Assembly: GCA_964621345.1 (NCBI GenBank)
Contig: CAZUON010000002.1
Location: 104,432 to 168,431, forward strand
DNA length: 64,000 nucleotides
Source of the DNA: Glaciecola sp964621345
GTDB lineage: Bacteria; Pseudomonadota; Gammaproteobacteria; Enterobacterales; Alteromonadaceae
Direction of reading: 5' to 3'
Below the pieces are notes generated by a model. That model was not told where the DNA came from, did not search any database, and saw only the letters and a list, made by a program, of their open reading frames with translations. The position numbers were made by a program, and so were the translations under genes. Positions within the stretch are counted from its first letter, which is position 1, and every line of letters begins with the position of its first letter. Shown in pieces: positions 24,970 through 34,139 of this stretch.

Positions 24970-26144
24970 AATATGGCATCCCGATTGTTAAATTGACGCT
25001 CCATTCTGCGCTCAATGGCATCTTTTAGGGCTTCCACAGAGACTAATTCTTTCGGGTAATCGCGCTCAAAGTTAGTGTTTTGCAATTGCTGCAAGCCGTT
25101 CATGAATTGGACAACATCGTTTTCTTCAATTTTATAGTGTTCAATGATTAAGGCCATGGCTTGTTGTAACGCAGTTTGATACAAGGTGTATTGTTCATTT
25201 AAGGCCGCACTTTGCGCCTGTGTCAACGCATGTTTAAGCTCTTGTTCTACCAGCCACTGCTGACGCTCCGACAAATACGGAGATAAGGGCTTGTCGACTC
25301 GTTTAATAGTAATAAAATCGCCTACTATGGCACGCCAAGTACGTTTTAGGTTCTCTTCCCAATCTGCGGTGTCGTTTGTCAGTTCAGTGCCTTGTTCGTC
25401 GGCATTAGCCTCAGGGAGTTTCAAGTTCTCTAAAGGAAGCTGTGCAACTTGACCTAACATGCCCGAAAGCGACAAGGCAATAGATGTCGTTGATACCGGA
25501 TTGATTTGCTTTAAGTTTTGGATATCATTTGCGACCAACGCGCGAATCGGCAACAGTGAGGGGTCGTTCAAATCTTGCAAACGTGCGTCTGCTTCTTGCA
25601 ATAGGGTCACAGAGGTGCGAATGTCGTTTTCTAAGTAGAGCTTTCGGCCTGCCATGTTAACCAAATAACTAGCTTCAGCAAGCAACCAATCTGACGGGCG
25701 TCTCCCAGAGACTTCTGCTAATTGCTTTTCAAGCGCTTGGGTACTTTGATTATTTTCAAGCACCTGTGCTAAAAGCTCATCGATTGCTTGTGCATTGCTT
25801 TGCGTTTTGTCGTCTATGCTGGCGCTTAACTCGTCTAAGTAACGGCCGGTGTTGGTTAAGTTACTTTGGATGGGAGCGAGGTCATCTGCACGCTGACTTA
25901 GCGCTTGCTGTTGCTGCATGTAATACCAATAAGCTGCCGCGCAAATAGCGACGATGCCAATTAAGTTAAGCAGGGTAAAAAACCAAAGCGCTTTGTTAGA
26001 TGACTTTTTTTGTTTGCCGTTGTTCGCAGAATAGCTACTGTTGTTATTACTACTGCTATTTTTGGCATCAATTAGTACACCGTCCTCAATATCGTCTTTT
26101 TTTGAAGAGGTTGATACTGATGTTTCTTCATTAGCGCTTGTCAT
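24966..26144 (-). CDS. hemX: HemX-like membrane protein
   Basis: A 392-residue protein. The N-terminal 50 residues are polar, with a Ser/Asn-rich run (29-42), followed by one membrane helix (53-75), a coiled coil (75-130) and a helical periplasmic domain. Layout and position match HemX of gammaproteobacterial hemCDXY operons; it is related to but not proven to be a uroporphyrin-III methyltransferase. I chose ATG 26144 (GGGAG 6 nt upstream) over the longer frame from 26204. The start overlaps the end of hemD by 14 nt. Confidence 0.88.
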   Translation of the reverse strand: MTSANEETSVSTSSKKDDIEDGVLIDAKNSSSNNNSSYSANNGKQKKSSNKALWFFTLLNLIGIVAICAAAYWYYMQQQQALSQRADDLAPIQSNLTNTGRYLDELSASIDDKTQSNAQAIDELLAQVLENNQSTQALEKQLAEVSGRRPSDWLLAEASYLVNMAGRKLYLENDIRTSVTLLQEADARLQDLNDPSLLPIRALVANDIQNLKQINPVSTTSIALSLSGMLGQVAQLPLENLKLPEANADEQGTELTNDTADWEENLKRTWRAIVGDFITIKRVDKPLSPYLSERQQWLVEQELKHALTQAQSAALNEQYTLYQTALQQAMALIIEHYKIEENDVVQFMNGLQQLQNTNFERDYPKELVSVEALKDAIERRMERQFNNRDAIL

Positions 26145-26877
26145 CCAAGACTCCCGATAGATGTAGTTGTTGTGCACATTCGACAATGGATGCATGGGAT
26201 GCACTGCCGGATAATATGGGTGTTTGCAGGCCTTTACTTAGCACATAGTCGTAAATACGCGGACTGGCGACCATAAAAATGCGTTGTTCAAGCCAATCAA
26301 AAGAAAAGTGTTCAATGATTTGTTGGGCAATATCAACGCTAGTGACAATAATACACTTAATTGGCAAGCGCTCAACTTCATTAACGCGACTTTTATTTAA
26401 AGCAGGAATACGCTTATATACTTCATACGTATTTGTTATGGCGTTGTTTTTTTCTAGATACTCGGCAATGAGGTCGCGCCCGTCAATGCCTTTCACCAAT
26501 GCTACCTTTTTACCGCTCACATTCTTCTGTAGAAGCGGGGAGGCAATCAGTCCTTCAGAGTTTTGTGGTTCAGCCACAAGCACTTCGTTTTTCGAATTAA
26601 TAGCGTCTAAGCATTGCTCTACTGTTGTTGCACTGCTTTGACCTACACATAAAAATCGCGTGTGATGCCCGCATAATGCACCGATGTTATTAGATAAAAA
26701 GAGCTCAGTGAAGCTACTGGTAACAATAACGATATCGTATGGCGAAGTAGGCTTTTCCAGCTGCACACTAAGTTGTTCAATCTCAATTGCAGGTAGCATA
26801 AACGCATCAAAACCCGCCTCAAGTAGTCCTTGATAACTCCGTTGCGCTTTAGGTTGTGGACGCGTGACTAAAAACAC
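26131..26877 (-). CDS. hemD: Uroporphyrinogen-III synthase
   Basis: A 248-residue two-lobed enzyme that cyclises hydroxymethylbilane with inversion of ring D. It begins FLVTRPQPKAQRSYQGL, the usual N-terminus. The sequence is otherwise poorly conserved, as is normal for HemD. It lies 27 nt after hemC in the same direction. Confidence 0.88.
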   Translation of the reverse strand: MFLVTRPQPKAQRSYQGLLEAGFDAFMLPAIEIEQLSVQLEKPTSPYDIVIVTSSFTELFLSNNIGALCGHHTRFLCVGQSSATTVEQCLDAINSKNEVLVAEPQNSEGLIASPLLQKNVSGKKVALVKGIDGRDLIAEYLEKNNAITNTYEVYKRIPALNKSRVNEVERLPIKCIIVTSVDIAQQIIEHFSFDWLEQRIFMVASPRIYDYVLSKGLQTPILSGSASHASIVECAQQLHLSGVLDDKR

Positions 26878-26904
26878 AACAAGCAGCCTTAAATAACTAA
26901 AACG

Positions 26905-27837
26905 TTATTCATGCAAAGCGTCCAGTATATCGGCGGCGCCTTGTGCAATGAGTGACTCTGCTACCGCAATTCCGACTGCTTCAGGTGCGTCGATACTACC
27001 ACTGTGCTCGCTTCTTAAAATAGTGCTGCCGTCGGGCGTAGCAACTAAGCCTCTAAGTGTAATGTTTTCGCCCTCAAGCTCTGCAAAACTGCCTATGGGT
27101 ACTTGGCATCCACCTTCTAATTTTGCATTCATGGCACGCTCGGCTCTCACTCGCCAGGCCGTTTCTTGGTCATTAAGGGCTGACAACAAACCGATTAACT
27201 CTTCGTCATCGTTACGACATTCAATGCCCACTGCACCCTGTCCAACTGCAGGAAGAGAAAGTTCAGCAGGTATTTGCTGAGTAATGCGAGTTGCCATATC
27301 TAAGCGAATTAACCCTGCAGCGGCAAGTATAATGGCGTCGTACTCACCATTATCGAGCTTGCCCAAGCGCGTATTCACATTCCCGCGCAAGTCTTTTATC
27401 ACAAGGTCGGGGCGCAGGGCTCTGATTTGTGATTGTCGACGCAAGCTTGATGTACCAACGATTGCGCCCTTGGGTAAGTCGTTGAGGCTGTCATAGGTAT
27501 TTGAAACAAAGGCATCGAAGGGGTTTTCACGAGGGCAAATTGCATGCAAACCAAATTCTTGTGGAAATTGCACCGGAACGTCTTTCATAGAATGCACTGC
27601 CAAATCGGCTTCGCCTTTTTGCATTGCAATTTCAAGTTCTTTAATGAATAAGCCTTTGCCGCCAATTTTTGCTAATGGCGTATCTAAAATGCGATCGCCT
27701 TGGGTCGACATTGGCAGTAGTACCACCTTAAGATTTGGATGATGATGTTCCAATTGCGCTTTTACATAATGTGCTTGCCACATAGCAAGGGCGCTTTTGC
27801 GAGTTGCGATTTTTATGACACGTGACGAATCAGCCAT
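26905..27837 (-). CDS. hemC: Hydroxymethylbilane synthase (porphobilinogen deaminase)
   Basis: A 310-residue enzyme that joins four porphobilinogen molecules. Visible are IATRKSALAMWQA at the N-terminus, the Arg-rich TSSLRRQSQI and DLRGNVNTRLGKLD substrate-binding segments, the catalytic Asp region, and the cofactor-binding Cys in GGCQVPIG. First gene of hemC-hemD-hemX-hemY. Confidence 0.96.
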   Translation of the reverse strand: MADSSRVIKIATRKSALAMWQAHYVKAQLEHHHPNLKVVLLPMSTQGDRILDTPLAKIGGKGLFIKELEIAMQKGEADLAVHSMKDVPVQFPQEFGLHAICPRENPFDAFVSNTYDSLNDLPKGAIVGTSSLRRQSQIRALRPDLVIKDLRGNVNTRLGKLDNGEYDAIILAAAGLIRLDMATRITQQIPAELSLPAVGQGAVGIECRNDDEELIGLLSALNDQETAWRVRAERAMNAKLEGGCQVPIGSFAELEGENITLRGLVATPDGSTILRSEHSGSIDAPEAVGIAVAESLIAQGAADILDALHE

Positions 27838-27888
27838 GAGTATTCCGTTTTTTGTTATAGAGGTTGAAGTGATATCGCGACAAGTGCT

Positions 27889-28557
27889 TTAAGCATGTTG
27901 CTGTATAAACTTAGAAATATCATTGATTTCAGGCAAACATACATTGTGTTGCATAATATATTCTTTCCATTGCACCATATAGTCTTGTTCTATGAGGGTT
28001 TGATAAGCACTACGTCCTAAAAATAGGGGGACGACTTCGTCTTGCTGACCATGGCAAAACAAAATAGGCGTGTTCGCATTCGCTTCACTTTTTTCCGCCG
28101 CTAAGGTATTGGCTGCACTCATATAGGTCGACAAGGCTACAATCCCGGCGAGCCTTTGTTTAAAACGAGTGCCTAAATGTAAGGCGATGACGCCGCCTTG
28201 AGAAAAACCAATTAAAAAGATTTTGTTAGCAGGGATACCGCTTTCGATTTCTTTTTCAACCAACACTTGGACCAAATCAGAAGATTCACGCACGCCGGTA
28301 ATATCAGCACGGCTTTCCATATCCATAGATTTAATATCGTACCAAGCCCGCATTTCCATGCCATTGTTAATGGTTACGGGGCGGATGGGGGCATGGGGGA
28401 AAATGAATTTGATACCTAAGCTGTCGGGCAGTTTAAGCTCAGGTGCAATAGGTGCAAAGCCGTTGCCTGAATCACCTAAACCATGTAACCAAATGATGGT
28501 TGCTTTGTGTTCACCGGGCGCTTCTTGAATCACCCCGTCTAATTGCGCTTGGCTCAT
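27889..28557 (-). CDS. Carboxylesterase / lysophospholipase-like alpha/beta hydrolase
   Basis: A 222-residue hydrolase of the phospholipase/carboxylesterase family (EstB, acyl-protein thioesterase type). The oxyanion motif IIWLHGLGDSGNGF, nucleophile GFSQGG, acid Asp in GQQDEVVP and catalytic His in MQHNVCLPEI are all present. It probably hydrolyses short-chain esters or lysophospholipids in the cytoplasm. It follows divergent gmk and precedes hemC. Confidence 0.88.
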   Translation of the reverse strand: MSQAQLDGVIQEAPGEHKATIIWLHGLGDSGNGFAPIAPELKLPDSLGIKFIFPHAPIRPVTINNGMEMRAWYDIKSMDMESRADITGVRESSDLVQVLVEKEIESGIPANKIFLIGFSQGGVIALHLGTRFKQRLAGIVALSTYMSAANTLAAEKSEANANTPILFCHGQQDEVVPLFLGRSAYQTLIEQDYMVQWKEYIMQHNVCLPEINDISKFIQQHA

Positions 28558-28641
28558 AATCTTCCTTAAATTATTTTGTTATATGCAGTTTAGTACGCTT
28601 TTTTTGCGAGCTTTGATGTGCTGTTGCGCACTAATATGAAT

Positions 28642-28672
28642 TTTACATGAGACTCGCTCACATCATTATATT
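28642..28672 (+). promoter_or_regulatory. Candidate gmk promoter
   Basis: TTTACA (28642-28647) and TATATT (28667-28672) with a 19-nt spacer, 1-2 nt longer than ideal. A short palindrome TGATA-TGG-TATCA follows directly downstream. Confidence 0.35.
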
Positions 28673-28728
28673 GATATGGTATCATAAGCGCCGTTTTGTA
28701 GACTAACAGATAGCGTGATTAACGACTT

Positions 28729-29367
28729 ATGGTTGAAGCTTTAGGAAACCTTTTTATTGTAGCCGCCCCCTCTGGTGCAGGTAAGTCTAGCCTAATAACG
28801 AAATTGCTTGAATATTCTGAGCAACAAAAGCTGATTAATCCAGCACAACTGTCGGTCTCTCATACTACTCGCAAGCCTCGTGAAGGAGAGCTTGATGGTA
28901 TGCATTATCATTTTACCGATATTCCTACTTTTGAAGCTTTAATCACCCAAGACGCCTTTTACGAACACGCTAAAGTCTTTGATAACTATTACGGCACATC
29001 AAAGGCTGCGATTAGCGATAAGCTCAAACAAGGCATTGATGTTTTTCTAGATATCGACTGGCAAGGCGCGCGCCAAATCAAAGCCATCAATCCAGATGTA
29101 GTCAGTATCTTCATTGTTCCGCCATCAATTGAAGCACTTCGAACCCGCCTTATTGGGCGCGGTAAAGATTCACAAGAAGTTATCGACAAACGCATGCAAG
29201 AAGCAGTATCGGAAATGTCGCATTTTGATGAATTTGATTACGTAATAGTTAATGATGATTTTGAGCAAGCCTTGAGTCATTTTGTGAGCGTGGTACAAAA
29301 TGCTTCGCTTAGCTTAGATAAACAGCGCCAGCGTCATGCGTCGTTGTTAGCAAGCTTAAGTGCATAA
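28729..29367 (+). CDS. gmk: Guanylate kinase
   Basis: A 212-residue P-loop kinase (ATP + GMP to ADP + GDP). P-loop APSGAGKSSL, the GMP-binding SHTTRKPREGELDGMHYHF and the lid-proximal RLIGRGKDS segment are intact. In many gammaproteobacteria it sits directly before rpoZ-spoT; here rpoZ is 6.85 kb downstream. Confidence 0.96.
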   Translation: MVEALGNLFIVAAPSGAGKSSLITKLLEYSEQQKLINPAQLSVSHTTRKPREGELDGMHYHFTDIPTFEALITQDAFYEHAKVFDNYYGTSKAAISDKLKQGIDVFLDIDWQGARQIKAINPDVVSIFIVPPSIEALRTRLIGRGKDSQEVIDKRMQEAVSEMSHFDEFDYVIVNDDFEQALSHFVSVVQNASLSLDKQRQRHASLLASLSA

Positions 29368-29574
29368 AGTCGTCGCAACCATCAGGCATACTCGTTGCAA
29401 CCACTAGGCGTAGCCATTACAAAAAACAGCAATATACTTTTATCAATTCCAATGAGACCCTTGCTTTCGCTGGTATGAGTGAGCTAGATTAAGGCAAATA
29501 CTACGTCTGCAATGAGCGCTCGAATATAGCTAAACATCGCGTGTCTTATTTCTCAATCATTACAAGGATGTTGA

Positions 29575-32478
29575 ATGCCAAACTTGAGAGTTACCCAACC
29601 AAAAATGATGCAATGTAAACGATTATCAATTTCCGCTTTTATTCTATCAACACTTGTGGCGATTTCGGCTTGTACAAAACAACAGGAATCATCGCCAGCA
29701 GAGCAAAGTGTTGCTCCCCAGCAGGCGCAAAGCAGTGAAGCTCAGCTTTCAGTCGCCTACGAAAAAATCACTTTGGACAATGGCTTGGATGTGATCTTCC
29801 ATATTGACCGTTCAGACCCTGTGGTGGCCATAAACCTTGCTGTGCATGTGGGCTCTGGTCGTGAGAGTGCGGGAAAAACAGGCTTTGCTCACTTGTTTGA
29901 GCACTTGCTATTTCTTGACTCTGAGAACCTAGGTTATGGCGGTCTAGATCAAATGAACACGCGCATTGGCGGTGAGGGCACCAATGGCTTCACCACTACC
30001 GATATGACACAGTATTTCCAGGCAGTGCCAAAAGATGGTCTCGAAAAGATTATTTGGGCAGAGGCGGACAAACTCGGTTGGTTTATCAATACTGTGAACC
30101 AAAACGTAATCGATCGTGAAAAGCAGGTAGTTAAGAATGAAAAGCGTCAACGGGTCGACAACCGGGCCTATGGGCACAACCTTTATGTGATTGGCAAAGC
30201 AATTTATCCGCAAGGTCACCCCTACCATCATCAGGTCATTGGTTCTTTAGAAGACCTCGAAAATGCCAGCCTGCAAGATACTAAAGACTTCTTTGCAAAG
30301 TGGTATCGCCCAGATAACGTTACGGTAACCCTTGCGGGTGATTTTGATATCAATCAAGCCAAAAGCTTAGTGAAAAAATATTTTGGTGATGTGCCATCTG
30401 GTAAGCAAGCCACACCGCAGGCACTGGCTAAGCCGGTCCAACTAAGTGAGATTAAAAGCTTTGTGCATGAGGATAACTTTGCCACTCTTCCCCAGCTAAC
30501 GCTAGCTTGGCCTACGGTCCCTGAGTATCACGCGGATTCCTACGCGCTAAATGTACTCTTAAATTATTTGACTGATGGCAAACGTGCGCCGTTAAACGAA
30601 GTACTCATTGACGAGAAGAGCCTGACCACAAATGTTGCAGGATTTAATTATAATAAAGAGCTAGCTGGTGAACTCTATTTGTTGATCAGTCCAAAGCCAC
30701 AAAGCGACATCGACGAACTGCTCCCTGCGGTTTGGGAGGGCTTTGCAAGGTTTGAGCAAAACGGCATTACTGATGAAGCGCTTCAGCGCATTAAAACGCA
30801 ATCTGAAGTGACTATTCTGGATTCACTGCAAAGTGCGTTGGGCAAAGCCATTGCTTTGGGTGAGTATAATGTGTTCACCGATGACCCTGGTTTTCTGTCT
30901 GAAGACATAAAACGTTTGCAAGGCGTTAGTAAGGCGGACGTAATGGCGGTATACAATAAATACATCAAGGATAAGTACTACGTAGCCACTAGTTTTGTAC
31001 CTAAAGGCCAACTGGAGCTTGCACTTGAGGGGGCTAAGACCGCCGAGGTTGTTGAAGAAGTTGTTATACAAGGTGCTGAAAAAGAAGTGGCATACGACCC
31101 CGACGCCCGTATGTTTGAACCGAGCCCTTCTTCATTTGATAGGAGCGTGGAGCCGCCTTTTGGCGATGAGTTTAGTTTGCCAAGCGCTGAGGTCGTTCGG
31201 GCTCAAGGTGAAAACGGTTTGAAGATTGTAGGTATTCAGTCTGATGAAGTGCCGTTGATTGAGTTCTCCTTGGACTTTGATGCGGGTAAAATGCGCGCGC
31301 CTCTAGACAAACCGGGGTTAGCCGCTATTACAGGTGAAATGCTCAGCAAAGGAGCAGGTGAGCTTGATTTGGCTGCCTTTGAGCAAGCCTTGGGTGTAAT
31401 TGGCTCAGAATTGAGTACAACAACTGATGGTCGCTTCACAACAATACGCGGAAAAACCTTAACCAGAAATTTAAGTCAAACCATTGCACTTTTACAAGAT
31501 ATGTTAAACGCCCCTAAGTTTGATGAAACCGAGTTTAATTTACTCTTAGAACAATATTCACAAAATGCGATTGCGCGCGAAGCCAACCCTGATTATATTG
31601 CCAATCGAGAGCTCGCCAAAATAACCTATGCCGATGAGACGCCCCTTGCTGTAACTGGCGCGGGGAATGTTGAACAAATCAATGCCATTAGCTTAGAAGA
31701 CGTAAAAGCATTTCATAAGCAGTATTATGCAATTGAATCTGCAACTCTAAGCATTGCTGGAGATTTCGATAAAGAGCGAGTAATAGAACTTTTTGGCACA
31801 CTAGCTTCACCGGCCAAAGAAGCGGTAGCGTCTGCACAGCCACCCAAACTGGCAAACATTGATGCAACCCAGATTTATTTTTATGATGTGCCAGAGTCTA
31901 AGCAATCAGTTTTACGTTTGCGCCGACCAGCGTTAGCGGTAAGCAACCCAGATTATGCCAAGCTCGACGCATTAAACTTTCCTCTGGGCAGTATTTATAC
32001 CTCCAAGTTAATGACCGAACTCCGTCTTAATAAAGGCTATACATATGGGATTGGTTCAGTTGTCTTTGGAGATGATCAGCAGGGGCAGTTTGGTATAAAT
32101 ACATCAGTACGCACGAATGTGACAACAGAAAGCTTAGCGCTGATTACCCAGATAGTGAGTCAATATGGCCCTCAAATGACCCAAGATGAGCTAAACCAAA
32201 CTAAGGATGCTTTACTACGAGGCCAGGCACTTAAAAATGAAACGTTAGGAGACAAACTTCGTCTAGTGCAGAGCATCACCCGCAATGGTTTAGATGATGA
32301 TGTACAAGCAAGCAACATGGCAGCTATTCAAGCGATGGATTTAGCCTCAGCGAAAACCCTTTTAGATGCGCACTTAAAAACCGAAGCCATGCATATTGTA
32401 GTGGTGGGAGATGCGGCAACGCAGTTTGAAGGTTTAGCTGATTTAGGCTTTGGTGAGCCGGTATTGTTAAACCCATAA
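29575..32478 (+). CDS. M16-family zinc metallopeptidase, lipoprotein
   Basis: A 967-residue protein with two M16 halves. The signal peptide ends in a lipobox with Cys33 (AISAC), followed by a Gln/Ser-rich linker. The active half holds the inverted zinc motif HLFEH (106-110) and the downstream Glu in KNEKRQR (Glu189). The second half has the RLNKGYTYGIGS substrate-clamping motif but no HXXEH, as usual. It is likely an envelope-anchored peptidase that clears oligopeptides. AAGGA lies 6 nt before the ATG. A possible terminator follows at 32574. Confidence 0.9.
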   Translation: MPNLRVTQPKMMQCKRLSISAFILSTLVAISACTKQQESSPAEQSVAPQQAQSSEAQLSVAYEKITLDNGLDVIFHIDRSDPVVAINLAVHVGSGRESAGKTGFAHLFEHLLFLDSENLGYGGLDQMNTRIGGEGTNGFTTTDMTQYFQAVPKDGLEKIIWAEADKLGWFINTVNQNVIDREKQVVKNEKRQRVDNRAYGHNLYVIGKAIYPQGHPYHHQVIGSLEDLENASLQDTKDFFAKWYRPDNVTVTLAGDFDINQAKSLVKKYFGDVPSGKQATPQALAKPVQLSEIKSFVHEDNFATLPQLTLAWPTVPEYHADSYALNVLLNYLTDGKRAPLNEVLIDEKSLTTNVAGFNYNKELAGELYLLISPKPQSDIDELLPAVWEGFARFEQNGITDEALQRIKTQSEVTILDSLQSALGKAIALGEYNVFTDDPGFLSEDIKRLQGVSKADVMAVYNKYIKDKYYVATSFVPKGQLELALEGAKTAEVVEEVVIQGAEKEVAYDPDARMFEPSPSSFDRSVEPPFGDEFSLPSAEVVRAQGENGLKIVGIQSDEVPLIEFSLDFDAGKMRAPLDKPGLAAITGEMLSKGAGELDLAAFEQALGVIGSELSTTTDGRFTTIRGKTLTRNLSQTIALLQDMLNAPKFDETEFNLLLEQYSQNAIAREANPDYIANRELAKITYADETPLAVTGAGNVEQINAISLEDVKAFHKQYYAIESATLSIAGDFDKERVIELFGTLASPAKEAVASAQPPKLANIDATQIYFYDVPESKQSVLRLRRPALAVSNPDYAKLDALNFPLGSIYTSKLMTELRLNKGYTYGIGSVVFGDDQQGQFGINTSVRTNVTTESLALITQIVSQYGPQMTQDELNQTKDALLRGQALKNETLGDKLRLVQSITRNGLDDDVQASNMAAIQAMDLASAKTLLDAHLKTEAMHIVVVGDAATQFEGLADLGFGEPVLLNP

Positions 32479-32573
32479 AATTCACCTTTTAATGGAAAGT
32501 GAATGTTAACCAAATCAATCAGCGAGACGCTTGCAATTTGCTGCAGTCGTCATGTTTAATTTAATAACTATCC

Positions 32574-32604
32574 CGCTAATCTTAACGGTAATTAGCGCCT
32601 TTTT
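32574..32604 (+). terminator. Possible terminator after the M16 peptidase gene
   Basis: Arms CGCTAAT (32574-32580) and ATTAGCG (32591-32597) with a 10-nt loop, followed by CC and five T residues. Confidence 0.5.
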
Positions 32605-32666
32605 GCACAAGTTCTGCACAGTATGAGCGTAACGTGAGAGGCTCTTTTGTTTTAGATAGGCCTTTC

Positions 32667-33161
32667 ATGCATAAGCTCCATTCAATTTACCCTCTCATAC
32701 TGTGTTTTGTTCTATTGCTTGCAAGCGGGTGCTCAAACAAACCAGAGCGAATCCGAGAAACCCAACGCTCTTTTAGTACTGATATTCACGATGACGGGTC
32801 CAAGCGTTTTGTCGTGGCTATTGAATATGCTTACTCGCCAGGAGAGCAGCGACAAGGCGCAAAATCCGAGCGTCGAGGTGAAGGTCGCCAAGGTGGTGGC
32901 CAACAAGGCGGAGGGCGCCGCGGCCAAGGTCGGGGTAACGGTTCCGGTGGCGAAGATGGGCCTCGTCAACAGCGTAACGGCATATCAGATGAAGACAAGC
33001 GGGAGGAAATCATGGCGTTACTGGAACAGAATTTGGCTGAAACTGAATACTGCAGACATGGCTATATTGTTTTGGAGTACTCGCAAGTAGCGCAACAAAC
33101 CCTGCTTAAAGGCGAGTGCCAAGAGAGTGCCTCTGAGCAAGATAAAGATCGTTGGGGCTAA
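32667..33161 (+). CDS. Lipoprotein with an Arg/Gly/Gln-rich low-complexity region
   Basis: A 164-residue protein. The signal peptide has lipobox LASGC (Cys22). Residues 60-105 are a low-complexity stretch of Gly, Arg and Gln with GRRGQGRG-type motifs, followed by a folded-looking C-terminal part with two Cys (129 and 151) that could form a disulfide. No known domain is recognised. I chose ATG 32667, giving a normal signal peptide; a GTG at 32634 is in frame but adds 11 residues. It sits between the M16 peptidase and another exported protein. Confidence 0.7.
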   Translation: MHKLHSIYPLILCFVLLLASGCSNKPERIRETQRSFSTDIHDDGSKRFVVAIEYAYSPGEQRQGAKSERRGEGRQGGGQQGGGRRGQGRGNGSGGEDGPRQQRNGISDEDKREEIMALLEQNLAETEYCRHGYIVLEYSQVAQQTLLKGECQESASEQDKDRWG

Positions 33162-33307
33162 TTTAGCGACAAAGACTTAGATTGAATTAATGTCGCTTGT
33201 TAGGGTCTATATCCTTCGCGTATATAATAGGAGCAGTTTATGCCCTTATTCAGTATCATTACGCAATATAGTATGGAGTGCACAAGCCCACAGCAAAGGA
33301 ATTTAAT

Positions 33308-34135
33308 ATGCCATGTAAGCCCCTTTCTTCTCTTCAATTGTTTAGTTTAGGCTCAACTTTGAGTGTTCTCTTACTCAGCGCAAGTTTAAGCGCGAAAGCC
33401 GACGGCTTGAATGATTTAAAAGCGGCCTTAGAGCGTTTAAACGGAAACAGTCCAATCAAAGCCTCCTATCAAGTCGAATTTTTAGACGTCAGCGATGCTG
33501 ACGATGAGCAGGAACGCCGAGAAACTAGCGGTGAGGTAGGTGTGCGCGTAATTGATAATGACGATGGACTGCAAATTATTTATAGCCAAGAAGTCATGCA
33601 ATTGGTTGAAACTGAAGCTATGCAAAGAACCCATGATGAAGAAGCTGAGACGCCAACTCTTAACGCGATTAGAGATATTAGCGCAAGAGGTCTTCGTAAC
33701 ACTTTGTCGGCGAGTGCGAGTTTACAACGAAGGCTGGCAAAGGCTGAATTTGTGAGTGAGGTTGCAAAGGAGTTTGAGGGCAAACCAGCGCGTCTGTTAA
33801 GTTTTAATTTGCCTCTGGATGCGATCATTAGCGACAAAAAAACCAGAGAATACGTAAAAAAGTTTGAAGGCAACTACACCATACTAATTGATGAGAACGG
33901 CGTACCGATTGAAGCAAAAGAGGAGTTTAATGGAAAAGGAAGAGCTTTTATTGTGCTGTCGGTAAGTGCAGCGAGTTCAGCTTATAATCGTTATCAGGTA
34001 GTGGGTGATAGATTGCTTAGAATTCGCAATACTTACAGCAGTGAGTTTTCATCAAGCTTTGGCGATAATATGGAGGCGGGTAGCAGCCTACTGATGCTTG
34101 AACAGACGCCAGAAAGCTTTGCAAGTAACCATTAA
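33308..34135 (+). CDS. Exported hypothetical protein
   Basis: A 275-residue protein with a signal peptide likely cleaved after AKA (residue 31). The mature part is rich in charged residues, with an acidic segment (SDADDEQERRET), a predicted helical middle and beta-rich C-terminal half. Family unknown; no lipobox, so probably periplasmic. I chose ATG 33308, 7 nt after AAGGA, over an upstream GTG (33278). It follows the Arg/Gly-rich lipoprotein by 146 nt in the same direction. Confidence 0.7.
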   Translation: MPCKPLSSLQLFSLGSTLSVLLLSASLSAKADGLNDLKAALERLNGNSPIKASYQVEFLDVSDADDEQERRETSGEVGVRVIDNDDGLQIIYSQEVMQLVETEAMQRTHDEEAETPTLNAIRDISARGLRNTLSASASLQRRLAKAEFVSEVAKEFEGKPARLLSFNLPLDAIISDKKTREYVKKFEGNYTILIDENGVPIEAKEEFNGKGRAFIVLSVSAASSAYNRYQVVGDRLLRIRNTYSSEFSSSFGDNMEAGSSLLMLEQTPESFASNH

Positions 34136-34139
34136 GATA

